Shown one piece after another: positions 32,336 through 44,700 of a stretch of DNA of 64,000 nt. The notes under the pieces were generated by a model, which was not told the origin of the DNA, did no database searches, and saw only the letters and a list, made by a program, of their open reading frames with translations. Made by a program: the position numbers and the translations under genes. Source of the DNA: Choristoneura fumiferana (taxonomy: Eukaryota > Arthropoda > Insecta > Lepidoptera > Tortricidae); assembly GCF_025370935.1 (NCBI RefSeq), contig NC_133485.1:915483-979482 (forward strand). Direction: 5' to 3'. The stretch's first letter is position 1. The number at the start of each line of letters is the position of its first letter.

Positions 32336-33498
32336 CAAGTCGTATACAGCCAACTCAAATGGCTGCTGTCATTTATGTTGTTAGAACTCCAGACCTTTTT
32401 TATTGGATCTGAAATAGCTTGTGGTGTTTTCGGTGGAAAAATACACCAGCTGTTTTTTTTTTAATGAAAAAAAGGCGAGAAAGCATGAAACATTTTATTG
32501 GAATAAAATTAAATGTCATAATAATATTTTGTTGAGAAAAGGTTTATTCTCAAGGGAGTATTTAAACATTTCACACAAATAAAATTGCAACCAAAAATGC
32601 TGTGAATGCCGCAATTAATGCCAAAAATTCTTAACAAAGCGTCTGAATCCAAGTCACCCATAGGCCCGCCAGAGAGCAAAATTACGTAAATTACTTATGC
32701 TAATGGTCCGCAAAATTTCGAAGTCACGAGGATACGCGGGAATTAAACATTAAGTGATTTATTGTTACGTCGGAATGTTAACATTGTGGTATTTGCTGAA
32801 GTAAATTTACGTGTCAAACATTTATGTTGTAGTCAATTGATTAATTTAGTGTTGAATGCTTTGTGTTGGCTCTATAGTTTAATGTTTCAGTCAAGTCTTA
32901 TACAGCCAACTCAAATGGCTGCTGTCAGTTATTTAGTTGGAACTCCAAACTTTTTTTATTGGATCTGAAGACAGCTTGTGGTGTTTTCGGTGGAAAAATA
33001 CACCAGCTGTTTTTTTTTTATTAAAAAAAGGCGAGAAAGTATGACAAATTTTATTGGACAAAATTAAATGTCATAATATATTTTGTTGAGAAAGGTTTAT
33101 TCTCAAGGGAGTATTTAAACATTTTCACACAAGTAAAATATCAACCAAAAAAATGCTGTGAATGCCGCAAATTAATGCCAAAAATTTCTTAACAAAGCGT
33201 CTGAATCCAAGTCACCCATAGGCCCGCCAGAGAGCAAAATTACGTAAATTACTTATGCAAAATAATTTTTTGGTCCCAAAATTTCGAAGTCACGAGGATA
33301 CGCGGGAATTATAACATTACTTGATTTATTGTTACGTCGGAATGTTAAATTGTGGTATTGTTGCTGAATTCGAGGAAAATTTTCGTGTCAATTTTTTGTG
33401 ATTTTGGAGTGAGGGCTTTCAGTGTGTGGGGGTGCTTTTACGTATTATTGGAACTAAGTGTTTGTTTGAGTCTTTACTTACCTACTTCGAAAAAATAA
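32336..33498. repeat. tandem duplication at the end of block A
   Basis: CAAGTC.TATACAGCC plus ~550 bases occurs twice, starting at 32336 and 32892 (offset 556), with divergence growing toward the join. Block B has this segment only once (45168-45798). It adjoins the gap, so a contig-end misassembly is likely. Confidence 0.75.
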
Positions 33499-33598
33499 NN
33501 NNNNNNNNNNNNNNNNNNNNNNNNNNNNNNNNNNNNNNNNNNNNNNNNNNNNNNNNNNNNNNNNNNNNNNNNNNNNNNNNNNNNNNNNNNNNNNNNNN
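33499..33598. other. assembly gap (100 N)
   Basis: Exactly 100 N, a standard scaffold-gap placeholder of unknown true size. Frames crossing it are meaningless. Confidence 0.99.
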
Positions 33599-33686
33599 TG
33601 AACATTATTAGTCAGGTACCTATCTAATCTTACAAGATAAACGGCTAACTTAGTAAAAGATACGGTACAGATATTAATATGGGTTG

Positions 33687-33830
33687 TTTTAAAACAGTAG
33701 GTTGTACAACAAGAGCATAAAACGAGCCATTTTACCCAAGACGTCATATATCCACCCAACTGGTACGGCGAGGGTGGATAGACACGTTGAGGGAAAATGG
33801 GTTTAATGCTCGAGTTTTACACTCTGCTTT
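33687..33830 (+). repeat. RPT-F copy 3 (allele of copy 2)
   Basis: Same as 22680-22829 apart from single-base deletions in runs. Confidence 0.65.
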
Positions 33831-33935
33831 TGCAAATGCTTATATTAAATAATTTTAATTTTGAATATTCGGTTAATCATAATAATTATTAAAATTTATC
33901 GATCACCATCCAGTCGAATAAAAAAAAACAACATT

Positions 33936-34153
33936 TAGGGGCTGTTTCACCATCCATTGATAAGTGGTGACCTCTTACCATCAGGAGACCCACTTGCTCG
34001 TTTGCCTTCCAGTCGTATAAAAAAAAAAAAAAAAAAAAAGTTGTAACTGGCGGTTAGGTGTAATGCCGCCTCTATTTGTTTTGTTCAATAGACGGAGACG
34101 GCATCACATTTAACCGTCGGTTAACGCTAATCAATGGATGGTAAAACAGCCCT
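33936..34153. mobile_element. MITE-1 with RE-G inserted (block B)
   Basis: Same MITE as 22932-23076, interrupted at 33967-34039 by a 73-bp 5'-truncated RE-G (GTGACCTCTTACCATCAGG to a pure A tail). Confidence 0.7.
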
Positions 34154-36761
34154 TGGAATAATGATTAGACGGTATAACATCATGCGTGCCAAATGCAAGA
34201 AAACATTTGATTTTTGTGCGAGCGGAGCGAAGCAAGCGAGCAAGACGGTTCGTAGCAGAAGCGACTCGGATACGTTAGGTTCAGATAAGAAGCCTAAAGC
34301 GCCTCCCGCCTTAGCCTTCGATGTTAGTTTTTTTTTTTATAGCAGCCCGGATAAAATTGCTTCACAAATAATCTTTGATGTTGGATTTTTGCCAGGTGTT
34401 TTATACTTTTCGATCATTATCCTCGAGGTTGTATAAAAAAATATTTATTATGAACTTTGACTAATTATGCGGCATGACTATTATACAGTAGGTACTTTAA
34501 TATGCATTAGACAATTATGCTAATTGAATAATATGATTTGAGAAATTCGGCAATTTATTTTATATGCATATTGTTTTTATACGTTTCTCAATATTTCAAC
34601 AGATTGAAATTGTGATATTTATGTTATGAGAAATTAAATTCGCAAATCGTTCTTATGACAAACATTACACCCTGTCCGTACTTCTACGGCTGCTAAGATA
34701 ATGATGATGATGATGATGAATAGCAGAGCAACAGATAAACAGTGTTCTTTTATATTATTAGCTCTAGATTTATAATATTTGTATCCACGTCCATCTCACG
34801 TGTAGCCACACATAATCTCAGTTATTTATTTAAACCTATTTACAATCAAAACCGCTTTATTCTTATAGCTGTTTCGTATGTCATAACATGGGACTTAATA
34901 AAGACAATTAAATAGCTGAAGCATTCTCAACCGACGTGATCGGTTTAAAATGAGTTATTTAGTGCACGCAAAAATAGATCTTGCGTAAGTAGCTGAATAC
35001 CTTAGAATTATATTCATCTATATTTAGACGTATAAATATTTTAGGCAAAATCTGACGAAAGCTGTTCTTAATAGAATAAAGGGGTGAACTTTGTAAGTAG
35101 GATGTAAGTTTACTTCATATACTTTAATGGGCAAAAAACTTTGAAATGAAGATATTATACTTAATATAATAACCAAAGATTGCCACATTAGAATGGCACC
35201 TAATTGGAAAACGTTTTGAAAAATCAGTAATTTTTTCAAGTTTGTTTGTGACAGAGATCTGAGGTAGATAAAAAATAAACACCAATTGAACATCCTTAAT
35301 TTTTGCTCTCGGTTAAAAACAAAATCGTCAACATATACGAAAATTTCCTTGAACAAGTTGGCCATATACTTTGCCAAGGGCTATTCCTAACGTTTTTTTT
35401 TTTCTGTTTTCCTTCATTGCTTTGTGCCTTTAAAATATCATTTAGGTCAGCAACAAATATTTCGCGATGTATCACCAAACATACGATTCTTTGTAACCGG
35501 ACGACATGGACTTTGCCATATTTACGCCAAAGCACTCACCATTTGCTCCGAGGCATAAAATTTTAATACCAAAGTCACAATTCAAGGAAGAAAATAAAAT
35601 TTCCTTTGGAAGTACGCACAATGAGATTGAGCAGCTCCGAAAATATTATTTTTTTCATGAGCGTTACAAAAAGCGGTAAGCGTTTACAAGAGTAGGATTG
35701 TGGGGTTCCGTATTTCTAATATTATTATTATTTACCTTTATTCTTAACTAGCTTTTGCCGCGACTTCGTCCGCGTGGAATAGTAACTTTGGGAAGTATTG
35801 AAAATTTATTTAGGATCCCTATTTTGCAATAATAGCACATATAAACTTCTACGGTTTACTGAAAATAATCTATTTTAAAACATTGCTATAGGTAAATACT
35901 ATAAACTATTTTTTTTGTTCTTCCATCCATCCATCCATCCATCCATGTTCTTTGGTAAAACATAAATATTTTTGCGGGAAACCACATTTTACCAATACGA
36001 CGTGTATTCTACCCTGTCAACATAAAAGGACTAAGTACTTAATTCTTCATAGTGAACTCTTGACACCTTACGTCCTTATTGTAAATTAGGAGGGTAGGAT
36101 TATAATTAAGACGCCATTTTTACTAAGCATAGCTACACATATTTCCGATAAAAATACTTATAGTAATTTGTTTGAAATCCTTAAGAACTTTCATCCCCAT
36201 ATTTTCAAGTAAACAGGTCGAAATTTGAAAGCGCCGGAACAAATGTTTTTAGGGTTCCGTAGCTGAAAAGGAAAAATTGAACCCTTATAGGATCACTTTG
36301 CTGTCCGTCCGTCCGTCTGTCTGTCAAGACCCTTTATCTCCTAAACGCGCGGAGTATCGGTATCGAGTTGAAATTGAAACCGTAAACTCAGGTCAATAGT
36401 CCCGAAAGCTGTGAAAAATCAAACTTCTAAGTCAAGGCAATCAAAAGCTACAGTCATTAAAAAGGTATTTCCATGTAAATCGCCTTAACAGAAAAAGTTA
36501 TAGGGTACTTCCAGAAAATAATTGTAATAATTGTATTTTTTTCTATGTGTATCTGTTTCTGTATCGCTTACTATGTCTGGTGTACAATAAATAGTCTTTG
36601 TATTGTAGGTAGTATTGTAAGTAAGAAAATCTGAAAATTATAATTTTTCATGTCTGACTGTCTATGTCATATAAGCCATCTAAAATGACCCACATTGCGA
36701 ACATTTTGCTTGAGCTTAGAAGGCTCTACTAACACTGCATGATCTCCTCTACTAACATCAC

Positions 36762-37163
36762 CTCTCGCAGGTAAATTTTTTTGAACAAATATCTATTTAT
36801 CGCTTATCACGTGCCCAAATGCCAAGTTTCATAAAGAACCATCGATTTATCTTCGACAATGACGATCTTTTCATATAAACTTTCCCCTATTTCACCCCCT
36901 CACAGGAAGAGTTTTAAAAAACGCGCGAATAAATATCTATTTATCTCTTATCACGTGCCGAAATGGCAAGTTATCATCGATAATGACGACCTTCCATATA
37001 CATTTTCATTCCCTATTTCACCCCTCGCAGGTCGAATTTTCAAAAAAGCTCAAACAAATATCGATTTATTTCTTATTAAGTGCCTAAAATGCCAAGTTTC
37101 ATGTTTTTTCTTCGACAGCGACGAACTTCCACCTTATTAACTTGCATCCCTTATTTCAACCCC
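36762..37163. repeat. three ~130-bp tandem units inside the Helitron
   Basis: Each unit runs from CTCGCAGG/CTCACAGG through AAATATCTATTTAT, 'CTTATCACGTGCC' and 'TTCGACAATGACGA' to TATTTCACCCC (36762-36897, 36898-37024, 37025-37163). Confidence 0.65.
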
Positions 37164-37572
37164 TTAAAGCCTCCTTTTTGCGATAAAAGATAGCCTATAG
37201 TCTTTCCTAAGGTCTATTCTATCTATGTACCAATTTCATCAAAATCGGTTCAGCGGTTTAGGCGTGAAAGCGTAACAGACAGACAGACAGACAGAGTTAC
37301 TTTCGCATTTATAATATTAAGTATTCTTATTAAGTGCCTAAATGCCAAGTTTCATTTTTATCTTCGACAGCGCGAACTTCACCTTGTTAACTTTCATCCC
37401 CATTTTCAACCCCTTAAAGCCTCCTTTTCACGATAAAAGATAGCCTATGTTCTTTCCCAAGGTCTATTCTATCTCTGTACCAAATTCATCAAAATATTCA
37501 GCGTTTAGGCGTTGAAAGCGTAACAGACAGACAGACAGACAGACAGACAGAGTTACTTTCGCATTTATAATA
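37070..37572 (-). repeat. tandemly duplicated Helitron 5' end
   Basis: 37070-37319 and 37320-37572 are two diverged copies of the same ~250-bp block (both TTAAGTGCCTAAA...GTTACTTTCGCATTTATAAT). Only the outer one carries the TC terminus. Confidence 0.65.
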
Positions 37573-38470
37573 TTTAGTAAGGAAGTAAGGATTATTGTCC
37601 ATCCGCCTGTGTATATCTGTTTGTAAGTCTAACCATCAGTGAAGACCTTATTCTCAGGAACGCGTAGAGGTATAAGCTGAAATTATTATCTAGTATGCAG
37701 GTCTGCTACTTCTAGAAGCACCAAAAAAATCAAACTTCCAAGTCAATACAATCAAAGGACACTGTCATTATAAAAGTTGCTTCCATACGAATTGCTGTGG
37801 AATCAAAACTTGTGGGATGACGGTGGCTCTTATAGTACAACCAATCAGAAAACTCTGTAAATTTTTATTTTTTTATGTCTGTCTGTAACCATCTAAAATC
37901 CACACTGGGTAAATTTTACTTAGGATCGGCACTTACTACACTAAGGGACCTACAAATTTGGATGTAAACCTCGGTGCGCGAGTTCAGCTCGGACTTGGCC
38001 GATTTTTTTAATGTAAGGACATTTCACAGGGTTCATTTTTGCTCACGGAACCCAAAACAAGCCCAGTATATCACAAGTGCATACTGCAGTCGTAAGGCAT
38101 TACGATAATTTACGCGCCTTTGGCGTTTATCGCTCTATGTCAACCGAGTCGATCCATTTATGCGCAAGAGTGTTGTGAATCATTTTTTTAAGGTGAAGAT
38201 TATACGGATGGGATTAGTTTGAGGCATGAAGGGTTTATGTTGGGTTTGGACTTGTGTGACCGCAGAATATTGATGGATTGTACTGAACACAGTTTTTTTT
38301 ACTTTTTATTAAAATAATCAATTTTAAAACAAATTCTAATTCAAAAACGTTTATTTGTCATACATATGTAAAAATTGCGGACATATACGACAGGTCATTT
38401 TCAGTATCACATCACATGTTGCGCCATAAGATATACGAATTAGCTACGGGTTGTGCAGAGGACCTGCTCC

Positions 38471-38583
38471 GACGAAGTTCGAAAATCGAAGTCCGTATTG
38501 TACCGTCCCTCTCGCTCTCGTATTAAATAATATAAGTGTCAGAGGGACCCAACGATACGAATTTCGATTTTTGAATTTCGTAA
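38471..38583. mobile_element. MITE-2, block B copy
   Basis: Allele of 25545-25665 with a shorter centre (a CCTCCTCGTCG-type stretch is missing). Confidence 0.6.
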
Positions 38584-39876
38584 TAGCCCTGCCTGGTCCG
38601 TTTTTTGTGGCGTTCTTGGCGGAAACTTCTGTCAGTGGACGTCTTTCGGCTAACGGTGATGACTATGACGCTGGTATTGTTCTAACGCGTCATTTGTGCA
38701 ACACATCAAACATTAAGGGACTGTTTCACCACCCATTGAATAATTTTGTTTGACGGATAAATGTGATGCCGTCTCCGTCTATTCGAACAAAACAAACAGG
38801 GACAGCATCACATTTATCCGTCAAGTAAATTTAATCAATTGATGGTGAAACAGGGGGTAAGTTTGAGGAACTACAATAGATATTCGAAGACAACTCACTA
38901 ATTAGCTATCAATATTCTCATCTAATTTTAAAACAATATGTTTTTTTTTAACTTCATTCTTGATACCTTAATTTGTTATAATGTTTAATTTTGCTTGTTT
39001 TTGTTGGAACATAACTTTGCAGTCGTATCAAATTTATAGCACATCCTATACAAATCTTCGTCAATATAAAATTTAAACGCCAAAATGACATCTCTAACTA
39101 AATAAACTTTTACGACGCCGTAAAACTATTCTTTGGCAGTACATGCGATACAGATTAATCCATAATCTTTACGAAACGCAATAAAACTGGGATTTTAATG
39201 GCACGGATATTGTTGTCAAAAGAGATTACTGAGCGATCCTCTATTATATGCAGTCAAATAATGACGGGAGCTTTGTGTGGGAAAATAATAAAATTTTCGG
39301 CTCTATCAGCACAGTTGACTAATAATGCTTTACAGTCCGGTTCAATAATAAGTATTTGCACGTTATGAATCATGAAATTTAAATTTATTTACGTTATGCA
39401 CATTTCACACCACTGCAGTGGTGGTCTAATGGTTTAACCTTATGGCCTCTCAAGCAGAGAATTGTGGATTTGCCTACCACCAAACCCATTTCAGTCAGGG
39501 GATTATTAAAAAATCTCCAAATGTAGTTCAAATTATTTTCTAAATCAAAATAAAGTCTTCTTTCTACAATATTTAAGATACCATTTTCTTCTTGTGGCAT
39601 AGCCATAGGACACCCCAGTATATAAAAAGTACTCTGTTGGACACCCTGTATGTCCGCCAAATTCGCATATCTTTTCAACATAAGCAATTTGCTCCGCTCT
39701 AACAGTCATCTCACAAATCCACTTAGTTACGATGTCTAATGCAATAAAACCGTGATATTAACGAGTATTCAACAAATAAAGTTATTTTACGCATCTCAAA
39801 GGGGATTAGTTGTATATCTGTATTGTGATGTGTTTTAATTGTGAGAACGATAACATTTCAGCAGTAGGTACATTAG

Positions 39877-40064
39877 AAAGAAAAGAAAGAAAGAAAGAAA
39901 ATACATTTATTCACAACACAAGACACAACAATAGTATTAAGTACAAATAGACAACACGTAGGAAAGTATGTGTCATTGCGGTTGTGAATAGGACACTGGC
40001 TCAGCATAATGCTGAAGCGTTAATAATAAACACCCCAGCGCTGATTTTCAGCCAGCACCGTTGG
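39877..40064 (-). mobile_element. retroelement 3' tail, present only in block B
   Basis: 188 bp flanked by ATTAG on both sides (39872-39876 and 40065-40069), absent from block A, where ATTAGGAAGTCG is uninterrupted. On the minus strand it ends GAATAAATGTATTTTC then (TTTC)n. A sister copy lies at 54516-54681. Target duplication and tail mark target-primed insertion. Confidence 0.7.
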
Positions 40065-41612
40065 ATTAGGAAGTCGCTATTAATGTCCACTAGGACGTCA
40101 GTAGGACGTCCACTGTTGGACGACCTCCAGTTGCTTCGGTTGGCGCCTGCATCCATCGTAAACCCGCCGAACATCTGAACAGACGATGCGTAAACAGATG
40201 GCCGTTGGAGCCGAAAAGTTTTTGGATTGACACCGCGAATCGGCAAGCGCAGCGTAAAAAGTATACCAACGAGATAGATGGATGACCTGGTGATCTAAAG
40301 ATTTATAAAAATCAAAAACCCGATTGCCTTAAAAAAACTGCAGTCCAAGCTCCATCATTCTGAGACTCCTGTGACAGAGACGATGATGATGATAATGATT
40401 ATCATACAGTACTTTTTAAAATATTATTAAAAACATGACGTCTCTATAAATTAGCGGGCTCATACATAATGCAGAAGCAAAGCCTACTTTGTATCTTAAA
40501 TACTGTTTTACCAAAATTTACAACCACCAACATGGCAAAATATTAAAAATAAACATGTAAATGTCAATGTTTGTGAAGCGTAAGAAACGAAACGACTCTT
40601 TAAACTCCAGCACTGTAATATTCTGAGTTGAATGTGGAATTTGTTATAAATATATAAACTTAAATGCGTTAATAGTACTTACGTACACTTCTTGGCTGGA
40701 AACTTTATCTCTCGTTTTTTTTTTCTAACCGGCTTTTGTTTTAGGTTTCTGTATCTCAAAGTAAAAGAAACCCTCAAAGGACCACCTCTTTGGCTGTTTG
40801 TCTTTTTGCCAAGACCTTATTCGCAGAAACGCGTGGACTCAATATCAAATGCCTTATAGGGTCAAGTATCAAAGAACATTTCAAATGTCTATTTTAATAC
40901 AAGAACGGTGTATAAAAAATAATAATACTACTACTACAACAACTTTTCTTTGATATAGAAATATAAAATTTGTCTGAAACACCCAAAAAAGGAAGAGGAA
41001 AATTATTAAAAATTACTGAACCTTAAAAAATACTTATAAACATATAAAAAAATACTTATAAATATTCTTATAAACATTAAATCAATACAATAAATACAAA
41101 ATTCACAAAGTTAAAGTCATTTACGTCTCTGCATCCCCACTTAACCGGACTTTGCGAAACAGAAGTTAAATGCTCTCAGCCTACCCAGTGGCAAAATAAT
41201 CTCCAAATGTGCTGAATAAACCATAGTACCAACAATGGAGACCCTTACGATATATTAAAATGGCGCGACCATAACATAAACAGGCGGGGATATACAACTC
41301 TCCGCATTATCATATATGTAGTATAATATGAAAGTATGTTTGTTTACGACTTTCATTATGCGATATGAGCTGCGGTTGAAAATGTTTTCTAAGTTTGCTT
41401 TATATTGACACGTGAGAGGTGAAATGGGGTAACAGACTGTCTTATAGAGGGGTTAAGATCTTTTTTTATGGAGGAGGGTGGATGGCAAATGAAAAAAGAC
41501 AATTTACTTAATATTTATTTATCAATACTTAATACAGTTTTTTTGCTGGCTATATTTTTTGCTGACTTAACTTGTAGGTACTGTCATCTTGATCTACAAT
41601 ATGTTTATAATA

Positions 41613-41796
41613 TCCATACGAAAGTGTGTGTGTGTTTGTATGTTTTTCCGCCTTTCACGTCGAAACGGAGCGACGGATCGACGTGATTTTTGGAATAGGG
41701 ATAGTTTATGGGCCAGAGAGTGACGTAGGCTACTTCCTATCCCGGAAAAATTCACAGTCCGAATTCCACGCGGGTGAAGCCGCGGGCAAAAGCTAG
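41613..41796 (+). mobile_element. short Helitron, block B allele
   Basis: Counterpart of 28504-28704 with a 19-bp deletion after TCCATAC; the same CTAG end followed by T. Confidence 0.6.
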
Positions 41797-44700
41797 TCAA
41801 GTTTCAAGTCGATCCAACCAAATTGGCTACGGGTTAAATTCAACATCTATATTTTGAACCACACATGGACAGTTAAATAAAAACTTGTCAAAATTACTGT
41901 TCAAAGTCAAAATACTTTGCTCAATTTAGCTTATAACAAGCACTTATAGTCAAAAAATCTACCACCGGTTTAGTGTAATATCAACGCGATGCAAAATTAA
42001 ATTAAAAATCAGAGTTAAGGATTTTTTATTTTTGATTCCTATAGAAGTTGTAACCGGTGCTTGGCAGGCTCTTGGCATTACAGGATCTAAAAATTATTAG
42101 CCCTATTTGAATTAAACGTGTCAACACAACAACTAACTCAGATCTCCGTAACTAACCTCACTAACCGAGACAGGTATATGTTCACTAACGGCAAAATTTT
42201 AAAAGTAGGTATGAGGCTGGCCGATGATAACTAAGTAAAGGCTTTTTTCTTAAACTAAATTCAAATTTACTACTACTTTGTTATTTGCTATTAAAATAAA
42301 CACTGCTCAAAATATTTTTCCCAGACATACCAAAAGGACATAACTGTATAAAAATGCTAAAGTTCTTACTTATTTGATCATAAATGTTAACAACCTTCCC
42401 TAAGCTTTCGCAATTCTATTATAACTTACTTGCCTTCTCTCTTTAACTTATGCCTAGGTTTACCGTCCGTTATTATTTTGACTTGCACAAATACGTAAAC
42501 AATTTTTGCCAACACGGAAAATATAAAAACCAACAGAAGTTTAATTTTTTGATTTTAAACTTTACTAACTATGAACTAAAATTTGATGTGAAGACAGCTC
42601 TTGTACTACATTAAATGAAAGTCTGAAAATATATTTTTTTGTATCTGTCTGTTTAGGGCAGTAACCATTTAAAAATGACCCCACATTGCGTGCATTTGGC
42701 TCACGCGAGGGGCTTTGCAACTGTATATTTATAGATACTAACAACTTTGTACAGAAACGGTGCGTGAGACCGACTCGCACTTGGCCAGTTTTTTTATACA
42801 AAGTCAAACTCAAACACAACATTAAATTTATTGACAACAAAAACACACTACATCACAACAAAAACACAGTAAAAACATAAATAGGAGAAGAGAGAAAAAT
42901 TAGTGACATTGTGGTGTAGTGTGATGCCAAAATGACTCAGCTCAGCATGTGCCGTAGCCCTGTAACCAGAGCTGCAGCGCTGGTTTTCAGCTGAACCCCG
43001 GTGAGTGTGCACTCACGTAACTGAACGCGTAATTATTGCGGGAAAAGAAAAAAATTATATGTATATCATGACGAATATAAGAATTATAAATTAGCTAGAA
43101 ACAAATATCGACTGTGACAACGTAGGTACAGTATCGAAACTACAAAATAAAAATACTAATAATAATAATATGTATAATTTATATGTATGTATATCCGTCT
43201 GCCATGCATTAGAGCTAGTTTATGTCGTCGAGCCCACTACAGATAATTCGTTTATTAGAAGCCATGTATGCTGCCTGAAATACGTACGTGATAATATGGA
43301 AGGGAAATACGGCAGGAGTGTGGAAGATGACCATTGCTCGCAGGTTGTTGGAGTTAGCAATGTAATAGACACGGCCACAAATGTTAATAGGTATCCAAAT
43401 TTGGGGTTCTGAGAGGAGGCCTGTGCCCAGCAGTGAGACGTACATAGGCCAAGATAACGATGATGATCATTACTAATATTATCAATGTGAAAACTGTCTG
43501 TCTATTATTTTGTCACACTTTGTCTGCTGAACTGATTTAAATGAAATTTTTCTATGGAGGTAGTTTAGACCATAACATGGACAAACGATAAACATTTACA
43601 CAATGTCTTAGACTATCGCGGTCATTACTATAATGGTTTATAACTGATGTGTTAACCTCGTCAAAGTTTATTTCTTCGTCGCCAGGTTATTGTTAGACTT
43701 AGTCTGCCCATAGTTCGTTTATCACTATCCCACGGGATCAAAACAATTCTCCGGGATTATTCCAAATTCCCAAATTCTCTACACAGTTCTGCGGTTGAAG
43801 CGTGAACAAGTTACAGACACATAACAGAGAGTTTCTTTAGGATTTATAATATAGTATTGTATTGTAAAAATATTGTAAAAACACATGAAAATAACAGAAC
43901 ACAGGATAATAAGATGTACAAAGGCGAACTTATCTTAAAGGGATCTCTTCCAGTTATCCTTTTGACAATATCAGACAAAGAGTAGACAACGAGTACAATG
44001 AAAATAAAAGAATCGAAATTTTAAAACTCAAACAATGCATTATAAATACACATAATTATATAGATACACACTAATACATAGTAATAAAGTCAATAAACTA
44101 ATACATATCAAGACAAATAAACTACATGTAAAATACATATACACCACACATACACAAAACAGAACACACATCACTGCCTCTTTTAAGATTTTACGATGAA
44201 CTGTCAAGCCAGTGCTATTAAGCGATAATATTGCCTAGTAGGGAAAGTTTTCAAATTCTATGATAGTATTCGTAAGGCCAAAACAAAAAGCCACATCAAC
44301 TGATATTCCAATAGACTAATTAAAATTATAATTAATTCTTCTGCGATTTCTTCAACTTCTTAGCTCTCTCCAAACACCCTGTCCCTGAAGGCGATGACAG
44401 TAAACAAAACAGCGGACCTCACGGAGAGCGTGGACAAATATTACCCCGCTGCGGCGAAGAGGGTCCAGTTTTATTGGGCCTTTGTCATCACGAACATGCT
44501 TTTAGTATCCTAGGTTACTGGGTAAAATATAGCGATGCGAAGTCTTGGTTTTGTCGATGGGGTAGAGTTTTGTTTTGCTATTTAGTTTTCTATGGAACCT
44601 TGGTATTGTCTCTACGTCTGTCTGTCCGCATTGAAACTTTAAATACAAATAAAGGCATCCTGCCTACTGCCATAATTTTAAGTCATAATGTAATGTTTGA

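Larger units (their letters stand above)
22594..33498. other. block A of a near-identical duplication (contig end)
   Basis: Colinear with 33599-45798 throughout. Both start TGAACATT.TTAGTCAGGTA and match up to TACTTCGAAAAAATAA, where block A hits the gap. The differences are single-base indels (mostly in homopolymers), scattered substitutions and a few element-sized indels. Because both edges coincide with the gap, this is best read as overlapping contig ends or two haplotypes, not a biological duplication. Confidence 0.9.
35748..37591 (-). mobile_element. non-autonomous Helitron, present only in block B
   Basis: On the minus strand it starts TCCTTACTTCCTTACT and ends GTCGCGGCAAAAGCTAG. It is inserted between A (35747) and T (37592) with no duplication; removing it restores TTCTTAATTATTG exactly as in block A. 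Inside are a (TCCA)n run (about 35926-35947), an RPT-B segment (36247-36500), a LINE tail ending TTTGTATTGTA near 36605, three ~130-bp tandem units (36762-37163) and a duplicated 5' end. No Rep/helicase frame. Confidence 0.85.

Noticed and set aside
33426..33759. ORFs spanning the gap with X residues
   Set aside because: They cross 100 N of unknown sequence.
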